From: Bathynomus jamesi | Lineage: Eukaryota > Arthropoda > Malacostraca > Isopoda > Cirolanidae | DNA length: 64,000 nt | Assembly (NCBI GenBank): GCA_023014485.1 | Contig: JAJOZX010002710.1 | Span: forward strand, 344,001 to 408,000 | Direction of reading: 5' to 3' | Notes under the pieces: model-generated | Database searches by the model: none | What the model was told of the DNA's origin: nothing | What the model saw: only the letters and a program-made list of their open reading frames with translations | In this document: piece after piece, positions 54,623 through 63,137 of the stretch | Layout of the letters: the number at the start of each line of letters is the position of its first letter | Numbering within the stretch: the stretch's first letter is position 1 | Made by a program: the position numbers and the translations under genes

Positions 54623-54942
54623 CAAAGAGACTAAAGAAATACCATGAATTAATAAAAATCTATCATCGACTGCCCCGGGCAATGCAGCAGATGTTTATTA
54701 AAAATATCGACGCCGACTTTTTAAAATGCATCTGTGAAATCTGTCTTAACGTTATAAATTGCAATGTATCAATGAAAGCCCATCAGAAGGCTCGCCTACG
54801 CCGCTACAATAACATAATACGTACACTCGCTCGTAAAAGTCAAACTATAGCGAAGAAAAAACAAGTTATTGTGCAAACAGGAGGGTCATTTCTCCCCATC
54901 TTATTTTCAGTTTTGGGCCCTTTACTGACTAGATTAATATAA
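54619..54942 (+). CDS. Small basic Polinton protein with Gly-hydrophobic tail
   Basis: 107 codons. Lys/Arg-rich N-terminus (MTKRLKKYHELIK), a conserved middle with DADFLKCICEICLNVINCNV, a long basic stretch (RTLARKSQTIAKKKQ), and a C-terminus QTGGSFLPILFSVLGPLLTR. Small proteins of this design sit next to the ATPase in many animal Polintons. A basic body with a hydrophobic Gly-rich tail suggests a DNA-condensing or membrane-active virion component, by analogy with adenovirus core and pX/pVI proteins; this is inference. It overlaps neighbours on both sides (ATGA, TAATG). Confidence 0.75.
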   Translation: MTKRLKKYHELIKIYHRLPRAMQQMFIKNIDADFLKCICEICLNVINCNVSMKAHQKARLRRYNNIIRTLARKSQTIAKKKQVIVQTGGSFLPILFSVLGPLLTRLI

Positions 54943-55670
54943 TGAAGAAAGTGGTAGTGATTCCCCACGAGGTGTACGCTTCACTGCAAAGAGACACGGA
55001 TCTAGATCCCCGTAAAAGCAGACTTAAAAGAATGGAAAGCGAATTGTTAGCCCTATTAAACAGTGAAAAAACACCTGATGAGAAAAGAATCTTATACCAA
55101 GAAGCTCTGCAGAAATTTCTTCACGAGTACGAAAATTATAAGAGCCCTACAGAGATTCCTGTGGTTATTAGGCACAACACGGGGGCCGATGGCGTCATAG
55201 GATCTGTGTCCGACGATACAGCTGATCAACCAAAAAGATTAGCCACACAACATATCGAACATGTATTAAAAAGTACCCTCCCACATACATTGAGGAGTAA
55301 AGGCTTAGGTCTTTATAATCTATTGAATGAGGATCCAGCCATACAATGGACCGATACAGGCGAGATCATTGTGGAAGGATCAAAGGTACAGGGATCGAAT
55401 ATCGTAGACATTGTCCATGATCTGGTGAGAAAGTGGGATAGGCCATCACCATCAGGATGGAAGCATATTAAAGCAAGACTACAACAAATAAATGTCCCTA
55501 AAACGTTGATAGGAAATCTGAACAGGTTAAAAGACTTGGAACACGCAACGCCTGTGACACAATTGAAGGCGCCGTCACCCCCTGCGGTAACACCTTTGAA
55601 GAGGAGCAAGAAGAGGTTAAACCAACCCTACCCACGTGCCTCTAAAATACGCAAATGGCTAACGTATTAA
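54942..55670 (+). CDS. Conserved Polinton protein of unknown function
   Basis: 242 codons. The N-terminal coiled segment contains RLKRMESELLALLNSEKTPD and ILYQEALQKFLHEYEN. The middle has THTLRSKGLGLYNLL-type sequence (SKGLGLYNLLNEDP) and ITVEGSKVQGSNIVDIVHDL-type sequence (here EIIVEGSKVQGSNI). The C-terminus is basic and Pro-rich (PPAVTPLKRSKKRLNQ). It lies between the small basic protein and the integrase, overlapping both. Its reading frame is intact. I know of similar unnamed proteins in animal Polintons but no tested role. Confidence 0.72.
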   Translation: MKKVVVIPHEVYASLQRDTDLDPRKSRLKRMESELLALLNSEKTPDEKRILYQEALQKFLHEYENYKSPTEIPVVIRHNTGADGVIGSVSDDTADQPKRLATQHIEHVLKSTLPHTLRSKGLGLYNLLNEDPAIQWTDTGEIIVEGSKVQGSNIVDIVHDLVRKWDRPSPSGWKHIKARLQQINVPKTLIGNLNRLKDLEHATPVTQLKAPSPPAVTPLKRSKKRLNQPYPRASKIRKWLTY

Positions 55671-56716
55671 CTAAACGTTATTATGACATTTCTACCCCAT
55701 CCTCTTACGGCGGCGTAGATAGACTGCACGTTTACGGAGTAGGAAAAAAAGATGTTGAAAGATTTTTGAGGGAGCAGGACGCTTATACGCTTCATAAGCC
55801 TGTGAGAAAAAGGTTTAAAACAGCCAAGACAACGGCTTCCTCGATTGATTCTATTTGGCAAGCAGATTTAACAGACATGCAAAGATATTCTGTGTATAAC
55901 GATGGTTACCGCTACATTCTATTCATAATAGACGTATTCTCTAGATATCTGTGGCTAGTTCCTCTGAAAAATAAATCACCTGAAACAGTTGCTAAAGCCA
56001 CCAAAACGCTAATGTTAAAAGAAAACAGGGTTCCTGGCTATTTTTGTACGGATATGGGGAAGGAGTTTATAGGCCGTGCTTTTCAGAATATGTTGACAGA
56101 GTTTAATATCAGCTATTACACAACCAATTCTATACATAAGGCTTCTTTAGCTGAAAGAGTTCAGCGCACCATAAAGGAACGCATGCACCGTTATTTTACA
56201 CATAAAAACACATACAGATTTCTAGACATTCTGGAACCATTGGCATCATCCTACAACCGCTCACACCATCGCACGATTGGGGCAACACCTAACGAAGTTT
56301 TAGAAAGAGGTACGCTCCCGAGAAGAGATGGACCACCACCACCACCACCACCACCACACTCTGTGCGCTTCAAAATCAATGATTATGTAAGGCTGTCGCG
56401 TTCGGGGAATAAATTCGCAAAGGGTTTTGAGCAAGGATGGACACGCGAGATTTTTAAAGTTAGGGCTGTGAGACCTAAAGGTGTGATAATGATGTATTAC
56501 ATTGAAGATTTGAATGGGGAAGAAATCTCAGGAGGCTTTTACCGCGAGGAATTGCAGAAAGTTGCGTTTAATTTAGAAAAAAATGTGTTTAAAATTGAGA
56601 AAATTTTAGGAAGCAAAGGTTCAGGAAGGAGAAAAATGTACCTGGTGAAATGGCTAGGGTACCCAGAAAGCTTCAACACCTATATAAAAGCTGATGCAAT
56701 AATGAAGCTTAAATAG
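55655..56716 (+). CDS. INT: Retroviral-type integrase with C-terminal chromodomain
   Basis: 353 codons. Catalytic core: SIWQADLTDMQRYS (first Asp), GYRYILFIIDVFSRYLW, YFCTDMGKEFIG (second Asp), SLAERVQRTIKERMHRYF (Glu), and PNEVLERGTLP. A run of eight to nine Pro residues coded by (CCA)n at about 56333-56356 follows. Then comes an SH3-like segment (FKINDYVRLSRSGNKFAKGF) and a chromodomain (FKIEKILGSKGSGRRKMYLV, then KWLGYPESFNTYI). The enzyme inserts the element and accounts for the 6-bp duplication; the chromodomain may steer targeting. The start overlaps the previous gene by 16 bases. Intact. Confidence 0.95.
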   Translation: MANVLTKRYYDISTPSSYGGVDRLHVYGVGKKDVERFLREQDAYTLHKPVRKRFKTAKTTASSIDSIWQADLTDMQRYSVYNDGYRYILFIIDVFSRYLWLVPLKNKSPETVAKATKTLMLKENRVPGYFCTDMGKEFIGRAFQNMLTEFNISYYTTNSIHKASLAERVQRTIKERMHRYFTHKNTYRFLDILEPLASSYNRSHHRTIGATPNEVLERGTLPRRDGPPPPPPPPHSVRFKINDYVRLSRSGNKFAKGFEQGWTREIFKVRAVRPKGVIMMYYIEDLNGEEISGGFYREELQKVAFNLEKNVFKIEKILGSKGSGRRKMYLVKWLGYPESFNTYIKADAIMKLK

Positions 56717-56724
56717 TATGCAAC

Positions 56725-57582
56725 ATGGCTCCTAACCATTTCTACGTCACACTCCCGTCCTCCTCGTCCCTGTCTGTACACCCTAACAACACGCTAGCCA
56801 ACTTTGTAACAGAACTCCATGGGCACATTGAATTGGGTCGTGATTCGTATGAGGTGGGGATATGCGAAATTCAGCTGGACACCGTCTTTTTAAATATTGA
56901 ACATGAAGAAACCGTTTTTACGATTCTTAGAGACATTGACGAGTGTGAAAAAGCTGGGGTAGCTATGGATGAAACTATGCGCATCGCTTGGACTAAGATT
57001 GCACGGTATTACAGTACAGAAGTAAGACTAGGGCCGGGTCAATATGGTTCGGCCGAGGATGTTGTGAGAGGCTTAAACGTAAGTTTAAGAAACTCAAACC
57101 TTACGAATGATTTAGTATATGAAATCGTAAACAACCCTGCACATACACTAATCCTAAAATCAAAGACTAACAGATGTCTTAAAGAACATAGAAAGTTCAA
57201 AATTCTAACCAACGGCCGATATAGCGCAGCCTTCCAAAGAGACACATTTCACGAGACACAGTATAACTTGTCCAGATTAATGTATCAATTGAAGATGGAG
57301 AAATTGGCTGAAAGGTCCCCAGACATGTGCTATATTTACAGTAATATAGTGGAGCACCAGTTTGTTGGGGATACCCAGGCACGCCTGCTGCGCATTGCTC
57401 ACATCCCCAACCATAGAGGAAGGAGTTTGAGTATTACATATGACAGACCCCATTATGTGAATGTCGCAACTAATTTAATAACCAATATCACAATATATAT
57501 AAGAACGATTGAGGGCGAAAACTTCCCATTCGGTAACGGGAGCTTAACAGTGAAGCTACACTTTCGACGCACTGAGTTATAA
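56725..57582 (+). CDS. mCP: Minor capsid protein, penton-like single jelly roll
   Basis: 285 codons, intact. The N-terminus FYVTLPSSSSLSVHPNNTLA and HGHIELGRDSYEVGICEIQL, middle YIYSNIVEHQFVGDTQARLL, and C-terminal ITIYIRTIEGENFPFGNGSL then VKLHFRR match the Polinton minor capsid proteins that have been modelled as single jelly-roll pentons of icosahedral particles. It starts 8 bases after the integrase stop and overlaps the next gene (TAATG at 57580-57584). Confidence 0.88.
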   Translation: MAPNHFYVTLPSSSSLSVHPNNTLANFVTELHGHIELGRDSYEVGICEIQLDTVFLNIEHEETVFTILRDIDECEKAGVAMDETMRIAWTKIARYYSTEVRLGPGQYGSAEDVVRGLNVSLRNSNLTNDLVYEIVNNPAHTLILKSKTNRCLKEHRKFKILTNGRYSAAFQRDTFHETQYNLSRLMYQLKMEKLAERSPDMCYIYSNIVEHQFVGDTQARLLRIAHIPNHRGRSLSITYDRPHYVNVATNLITNITIYIRTIEGENFPFGNGSLTVKLHFRRTEL

Positions 57583-57962
57583 TGGATAGAAAGCCTTTCA
57601 CCGTCTATCGAGGGATGCGATACCAGCGCGGTAGTGGACTTGGATCCATTTTTTCATCCATACTACGTACGGCTGTTCCTTTGCTGAAGAGGGGTGCCAG
57701 ATACCTTGGAAGGAAAGCGCTACAATCAGGCCTTAACACTGCAGAAGACATATTGGCCGGGGCTAAACCTAAAGAAGCCCTAAAAAAACATTTAAAGCGT
57801 ACACGGAACGAAATCATCAAAGATGCAAAGAGAAAAATGCGTGGTGGCGGGAAGAAGAGGGCCCCCGAAGAAGAAGGGGTCACGTGGTATTAAACGTAAA
57901 AGGCTATCAAAAAAGAAATGCTGTAAGCGAATGAAACCTATGGTTGACCACTTTTTTGACTG
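57582..57962 (+). CDS. Small basic virion-like protein; C-terminus probably frameshifted
   Basis: As written, 103 codons end at 57893. The N-terminal part has GSGLGSIFSSILRTAVPLLK and GARYLGRKALQSGLNTAEDI, an amphipathic Gly-rich block found next to capsid genes in Polintons and comparable in type to adenovirus pVI. After RKMRGGGKKRAP a one-base change in the CCCCC run at 57861-57866 switches frames; the alternative frame continues Lys/Arg-rich to TGA at 57962. The basic tail may bind DNA. Role inferred from position and composition only. Confidence 0.7.
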
Positions 57963-58037
57963 ATATAAGCTAAGGATATTGATCTCATGAATCATAGTTT
58001 GTTTACCACTTGTCGAGAGAGGAGTCACTATTTCGCC

Positions 58038-59339
58038 ATGGCACGCTTCATCCACCCATGTAGTTCACAATGCTGTAAGTCGGAGCTGTCCTTTTTTGAG
58101 CTCCCGCCAACCCAAGTTTCTATTGAGCACAGTGACTTTATTACAATTAACCCTTTAAACACAATTAGTTCCCCGAGTGCACCTATAGAATTCGTGATAC
58201 CCAGCTCAGGTCCTTACTTTTTTGATCCAAGCTGTGTGCACATGTACGCTAAGCTACGTATAGCCCATTCTGATGGAACGGCCTGCGATGACAAATATGC
58301 TGTATACCCTGAAACAAACTTTCTGCACGCCATATTCAACCAGTGTGACGTATATTTAAATCAGACCAACATATCGGCAGGCACGGGGTACTATCATCTA
58401 CGAGCCTATTTGGAAAATGTCCTCAACTTTTCCAAAGAAGCGAAGGCTACCTTTTTAAGTGCGGAGGGATATTATCAAACTAAAGATGAAAATAGTATAA
58501 AGGACAAATTTAAAAATTCTAAAAAGAAAATATACGAGTGTTTTGGACGGTTGCACACAGATTTCACTTTCCAGGAGAAGTTGCTTGTGAACGGGGTGGA
58601 TATGAAAATAAAGCTCACCCGCACGAGTCCTGAGATCTGCTTAAATCTGGATGCGAATCAAGAAGAGGGCGCAAAGTCCGTTGTGGTTCACATTATGGAC
58701 ACATACCTCCGCGTACGGCGAGTGAAATTAAGTTCACCAAAACAACTAGAAATTGAGAAAAATTTACTAAACGCTACAGTGAAATATCCTATTAACAGAG
58801 TGCAGATCAAACTATATACGGTTCCTGCAGGGTTGGCATCGAAGCAGATAGAAAACATTGCCCTGGGAAATCTTCCTAAAAGGATATTAATCGGCATGCA
58901 GGACCACGCTTCGGTGAATGGAAAATATAAAAAGAGTGCCTTTAAATTCGAGAATTTCGGACTTAAAAATATAACTCTATACGTTAATGGCACTGCTTTG
59001 GGTGGAACAATGGGTACGGACTATTCATCAGACGCTGTGTTACCTCTTTGTGCCAGAGCCTATAGTAATCTGACCCATATTGCAGGTGATTGTGATGAGC
59101 TTGGTAATGGGGTAACGCAGGAAGAATTCATTGATCAATTTAACCTTTATCCGTTTGACATTACACCTGACTTATCTGCTAGCGTAAATACCCATTTAAC
59201 ACCACAGCAGAGCGGTAACATCTCAGTGCGGCTGGAATTCGCCAAGCCTATAGACGCTCCTATTAGTGTACTAGTATATCTCGAATCGCAAGCCCTAATA
59301 GAAGTAGATAGATTTAGAAGCGTTATCACTGACTTTTAA
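58038..59339 (+). CDS. MCP: Major capsid protein, double jelly roll
   Basis: 433 codons from ATG 58038 (CGCCATGG, strong context). The frame is open from 57987, but that start has a poor context and adds 17 unconserved residues. Landmarks: SELSFFELPPTQVSIEHSDF, SSGPYFFDPSCVHMYAKLRI, FLHAIFNQCDVYLNQ, YLENVLNFSKEAK, LPKRILIGMQDHASVNG and DAPISVLVYLESQALIEVDR. Polinton major capsid proteins of this length form the hexon-like double jelly-roll shell. No break is seen. The protease gene begins two bases after its stop. Confidence 0.92.
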   Translation: MARFIHPCSSQCCKSELSFFELPPTQVSIEHSDFITINPLNTISSPSAPIEFVIPSSGPYFFDPSCVHMYAKLRIAHSDGTACDDKYAVYPETNFLHAIFNQCDVYLNQTNISAGTGYYHLRAYLENVLNFSKEAKATFLSAEGYYQTKDENSIKDKFKNSKKKIYECFGRLHTDFTFQEKLLVNGVDMKIKLTRTSPEICLNLDANQEEGAKSVVVHIMDTYLRVRRVKLSSPKQLEIEKNLLNATVKYPINRVQIKLYTVPAGLASKQIENIALGNLPKRILIGMQDHASVNGKYKKSAFKFENFGLKNITLYVNGTALGGTMGTDYSSDAVLPLCARAYSNLTHIAGDCDELGNGVTQEEFIDQFNLYPFDITPDLSASVNTHLTPQQSGNISVRLEFAKPIDAPISVLVYLESQALIEVDRFRSVITDF

Positions 59340-59340
59340 A

Positions 59341-59816
59341 ATGGATGCTAATACACTTCAGAAAGTAATGGAGCGAGTCACACGTTCCAAATTTATCGGC
59401 GTGTTTGCGAAACATTGAGTTTGCCAAGTACGCGAGAATGCGGTAGTCTTATTGTGAACACAGACATCATCGGTAATGAAGGGATTCACTGGATCGCTGT
59501 CTATTTTAAAAATAGACAGCGCCTGTACTATTTTGATTCACTCGGTACTCAACCCTGGAGTGACCCTATTATTGTAAAATTTCTCGCTCAGTTACATATT
59601 CCCGAAGTTGTATGGAACCCATTTCGTATGCAGGGATATTTTACTAATGTTTGCGGAATGTACTGTGTCTCATTTCTCATGCATATGTCAAATGATAAAG
59701 AATTTATAAATTTTTTAAATTTATTTGACCCGTGTCACACTCACCGAAACGATGAAATGGTATGCAGACAGATAAAAAACCGTTTTCCAATTGTACGTAC
59801 TCGTTGTATATTATAA
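59341..59816 (+). CDS. PRO: Adenain-like cysteine protease (one frameshift)
   Basis: ATG 59341 starts a frame reading LQKVMERVTRSKFIGVFAKH, which meets TGA near 59417. The remainder continues one base out of frame from about 59400 to 59816. Catalytic residues: His in GNEGIHWIAVYF, Asp in LYYFDSLGTQPW, Gln/Cys in TNVCGMYCVSFLM. About 155 codons in total, the normal size for Polinton and adenovirus maturation proteases (Ulp1/C48-like fold), which cleave capsid precursors. A single-base indel near 59400 is the only fault. Confidence 0.88.
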
Positions 59817-60207
59817 TGTTTTTGTTCGTATATTTGTATATTCGTTTATTGTACTGATTTCTTTCATTTAATAAATTTATGAAAATATATTGTCTTCTTA
59901 TCCCAAAAAGATCGAAAAACACTTACATTATTTGACATTGTTGACTGATTAGTATATCATCCGTATTCCCTTCAAAAGATTGTATAACTCGTGTCAAATC
60001 CTCATCGGACCTTAAAGGAAAACATATACAGAGTATACAGACAGACAGATCCCCATTATGTGAAGATATCTTTGGTTCGAGGAGTGAACGCCATAAAAAT
60101 TTCGATTTTAGCATAATGGGGAAATAACATTGATTGACATTTTTGGCGAGTATCTATTTGACGAAATACTACAACTCTCCGTATATATATAAAATCGAAT
60201 TATGGAC
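59817..60207. other. Non-coding region right of the protease
   Basis: AATAAA lies at 59869-59874, shortly after the protease stop, as a possible polyadenylation signal for the plus-strand block. Two short minus-strand frames (59704-59922 and 59923-60114) have no recognisable domain. Confidence 0.5.
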
Positions 60208-60381
60208 ACTTACATTTCTATGGTAGTCCCTTGCGTCGGTTGTAAGGAGCGTCACTGCAAATATCTTCTACGGTTTGCGTCGAAAATAGTTCGCCACAAT
60301 CACCGCATTGAAAAGACTAATTGTGGTTAATGCTGCAGTATCACGTTCTTCATACAAGTCTGGGGAGACGTACAGGTCCAT
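60208..60381 (-). CDS. Candidate 5' exon or small ORF behind a Pol II promoter
   Basis: ATG at 60381 lies in an excellent Kozak context (CAACCATGG) about 60 bases downstream of a TATA box. The frame MDLYVSPDLYEERDTAALTT continues for 37 codons to CCG-TAG at 60268. A one-base shift would extend it in a Cys/Asp-rich frame to TAG at 60218, followed by a strong donor AAAT/GTAAGT (60208-60213). A weaker donor (CC/GTAGAA) at the 37-codon end is in the right phase to join the POLB acceptor at 53908. It could be a short peptide or the missing POLB first exon. Confidence 0.4.
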
Positions 60382-60435
60382 GGTTGATTATTCACTGATG
60401 CGAAAATAGCTACTGTTACTCCCAACTGAAAATAT

Positions 60436-60498
60436 CCCCTTTTATATGCACATTCGCCAAGCTCCGCCCAAAAGACCAGATGTTCGTCGTGATTGGCT
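60436..60498 (-). promoter_or_regulatory. RNA polymerase II promoter: CCAAT, GC and TATA boxes
   Basis: On the minus strand, in order: AGCCAATCA (60490-60498), GGGCGGAG (60462-60469) and CATATAAAAGGGG (60436-60448). The spacing, about 25 bases between elements, and the order are typical of a strong core promoter. The predicted start near 60410 (TCAGTTGG-like initiator) is about 30 bases before ATG 60381. It points leftward, toward the minus-strand polymerase and accessory genes. Confidence 0.65.
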
Positions 60499-60900
60499 GC
60501 CGATGTAGCTGGGTGGAGCTATGACGTGTACCAATCCGCTATAACGAGACCGGACGAGTAACATATATATAAAATCGAATTATAGGCACTTACATTTCTA
60601 TGGTAGTCCCTTATATTATATTTTTTACTTACAAATTATTAGTATTGTTTGTTAACATAATTGTTAACTTATTTTATAATAAAGAAATTATATCCTAATT
60701 ATATTTTAAAAAGAACATTCGGTTTCAACGTTAAGCTGTGGTCTAAGGCGGCGTGGCATGAATAAATACTAAAATAAAATTAAATGTTAAAAATCTTTAT
60801 TCATACGTTATTAAAAGTTAAAAATCTTTATTAATAAAACAGGATAGAAGCATATGAAAGTCAAGGTAAACTATAGTTGTAAATTATAGTTAGGTTATAC

Positions 60901-61328
60901 GATGTTTTTCGGACATACTACTGCCTCGGGTTAAATGATCCTGTTATTTTAAATCACGTATTTGAAAGAGTTAATCATTATTGCTACATAGAAAAAATCG
61001 TGCATTACGATGTTTTTCGGTATACTACTGCCTCGGGTCAAATGGTCCTGTTATTTTAAATCACGTATTTGAAAGAGTTAATTATTATTGCTACATAGAA
61101 AAAATCGTGCATTACGATGTTTTTCGGGTATACTACTGCCTCGGGTAAAATGGTCCTGTTATTTTAAATCACGTATTTGAAAGAGTTAATTATTATTGCT
61201 ACATAGAAAAAATCGTGCATTACGATGTTTTTCGGATATACTACTGCCTCGGGTAAAATGGTCCTGTTATTTTAAATCACGTATTTGAAAGAGTTAATTA
61301 TTATTATTGCTACATAGAAAATCGTGCA
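60901..61328. repeat. Tandem repeat, four units of 107-108 bp
   Basis: Units start GATGTTTTTCGG at 60901, 61009, 61116 and 61224. Each contains TACTACTGCCTCGGG, CCTGTTATTTTAAATCACG and ACATAGAAAAAATCGTGC, with few differences. It lies in the non-coding right arm of the Polinton. Purpose unknown; candidates are an enhancer or replication-related array, or a simple minisatellite. Confidence 0.9.
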
Positions 61329-61439
61329 GTTTTTTCGATTATTATTTATTGAACAAAACTCTCGCTCTCTTTCTATATATATATATATATGTATAGAAAG
61401 AGTGGTCTGGAAGGAAGTTTACCAATGATTAAATTCTCT

Positions 61440-61747
61440 TTGCGAGTGACCCGTTGCCCGCGTCGGGCTAACCTTTGGTTAGCTTCCGCCCGAATTGTTC
61501 ATTCTGACGAAGGTCAAGCTTTTCACTCCACCTTAGACCTACAGTTTAACGTGGATTCCGAACCACGACCCATCAGCAGCCCAGCGTCTTGACCACTAGG
61601 CCTCCTAGGGTGCCCATTTATCTACCAACCACTTTCTTTATTGTGTGGAACAGCTGGGTTTTGCTGCGCGCCGGCAGCCGTCGGGTCTCGAACCCTGGGC
61701 CGATGGATTCGTAGTCCGCTACGCTAACCACTACACCACCGAGGCGG
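61440..61747 (-). mobile_element. Dimeric tRNA-derived SINE inside the Polinton
   Basis: The minus strand from 61747 reads GCCTCGGTGGTGTAGTGGTT, then GGACTACGAATCC, GGTTCGAGACCC, a linker with AGCAAAACCCAGCTG, a second tRNA-like head (CTAGTGGTCAAGACGCTGGG .. GGTTCGGAATCC), and a body ending near GGTTAGCCCGACG. Same family as 24128-24420. A- and B-boxes are well preserved in both heads. Confidence 0.8.
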
Positions 61748-61822
61748 TATTTGTCATTACTTACTCGGACTATAGTGGATTTAATTATCCCAGAAGAGTT
61801 CCATGCACGGTCTGTGTGTGTA

Positions 61823-61825
<3 letters not shown>

Positions 61826-61865
<40 letters not shown>

Positions 61866-62226
61866 GGGGGGGAGATCTCTCACCCGTTCTTCGGCCCGAC
61901 CCCGTTTCATTGTAGAAATAATAATAATAATGATAATAAGAATTGATGTGCAAGGTGTTTGCAGTTAAGATGTAGTTTGTGTGTAAAAAGTTATTTATTA
62001 ATAAGTAGAATTTAATTGGCTTCAAATTATATTTTAAAATACGCGTAAATATTTGTAGAAGTAATAAGAATGATAAAATTAATATCTGGAGTCAGTGGTG
62101 ATTTCTGCTCGAATAGCTTGTAGAAGGATAATCCCTCCTCGACCCGAAAAAGGTCCCTAGAGACCTTTTTCGTTCGAATCGTGTCCCTAGAGACACGATT
62201 CGAACTGATTTAGCTTCCGCCTTTCA

Positions 62227-62267
<41 letters not shown>

Positions 62268-62278
62268 CATGAGTTGTT

Positions 62279-62328
<50 letters not shown>

Positions 62329-62940
62329 ATTGGGGAAATCCAACTTTCTTCGTTTCTTTTAATTTCGTCATTTTTCATTTTTTTCGTCGCAGGAATAAGG
62401 CTATATGTTTCATAAGTTTTCATCTCGTTTGGTGGAATTGTATCGTAAATTATCGTATTTCGAATTGTATCGTAAATGATCATTTCGTTTCGTTATTCGT
62501 GAGGGCTGAATTTTGGATAACTATGTTATTTGTTTCGTTCATCTTCAAGTTTAATGAAGCTGTATTTAAATGAAGTTTCATAATTAATTGGTTTTACTGT
62601 TATTTAGGAAAATTTATATTGGGAGCAAACGTTACAATAATAAGCTTATGTCGATATAGTTACCCATTGAATTGGAACTCTTTATTCACGTTTGTTATTA
62701 TTTATTGAATGGTGGATAATTAGTTGGGTAACCCTTATAAAAATTTTTTCTGTCTAACGAAATAGGGTAACTTTGTTAATTCTATTAAAGCGTAATGAAA
62801 GAGGCGCTTGTGTTATTTTATACGGTTGAATCTTGTATAACCATATAAATATATATTGTGGTATTTTATATGATTCATTAGTTTATTATATATACAAGTA
62901 CATTTGGAATAACAGCCGTTATATATGTGTTACACGATTA
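61826..62940. other. Right arm of the Polinton: microsatellites, hairpins, no gene
   Basis: (TA)n at 61826-61862, (TG)n at 62230-62263 and (TA)n at 62283-62326. Two adjacent perfect hairpins lie at 62145-62205. The rest is AT-rich and without a convincing frame. Confidence 0.6.
62145..62205. repeat. Two adjacent perfect hairpins with the same loop
   Basis: Hairpin one: 11-bp arms CGAAAAAGGTC / GACCTTTTTCG around CCTAGA (62145-62172). Hairpin two: 14-bp arms GTTCGAATCGTGTC / GACACGATTCGAAC around the same CCTAGA (62172-62205). The inner GTC-CCTAGA-GAC is identical; the outer arms differ. Confidence 0.9.
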
Positions 62941-63137
62941 ATGGGACACATGGCGCTATCTGGAATACCTTGCGCTATCTGGCAACTCAGCCAGAATAGA
63001 GGATTATAAAAGATCGCGAAGCTGATGAAGAACCATTCCCCCCTCGGCTCCGGCCGAGTAAGGAGCTCTGCTCCTTCTATTTCTGGCCCTTTGGTAAACC
63101 CCATAGTGGCCTCTTAGGTTAGGGAAACGAAAATAAA

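Larger units (their letters stand above)
60184..60616. repeat. 50-bp direct repeat flanking the promoter region
   Basis: TATATAAAATCGAATTATGG.. continuing through CACTTACATTTCTATGGTAG occurs at 60184-60232 and 60565-60614, about 380 bases apart. Each copy holds, on the minus strand, the splice-donor-like GTAAGTG. The copy nearer the ATG lies at the end of the candidate exon. Confidence 0.8.

Noticed and set aside
59923..60114. 63-codon minus-strand frame downstream of the candidate promoter
   Set aside because: No conserved feature and no link to the ATG at 60381 without invoking splicing; not supported as a gene.
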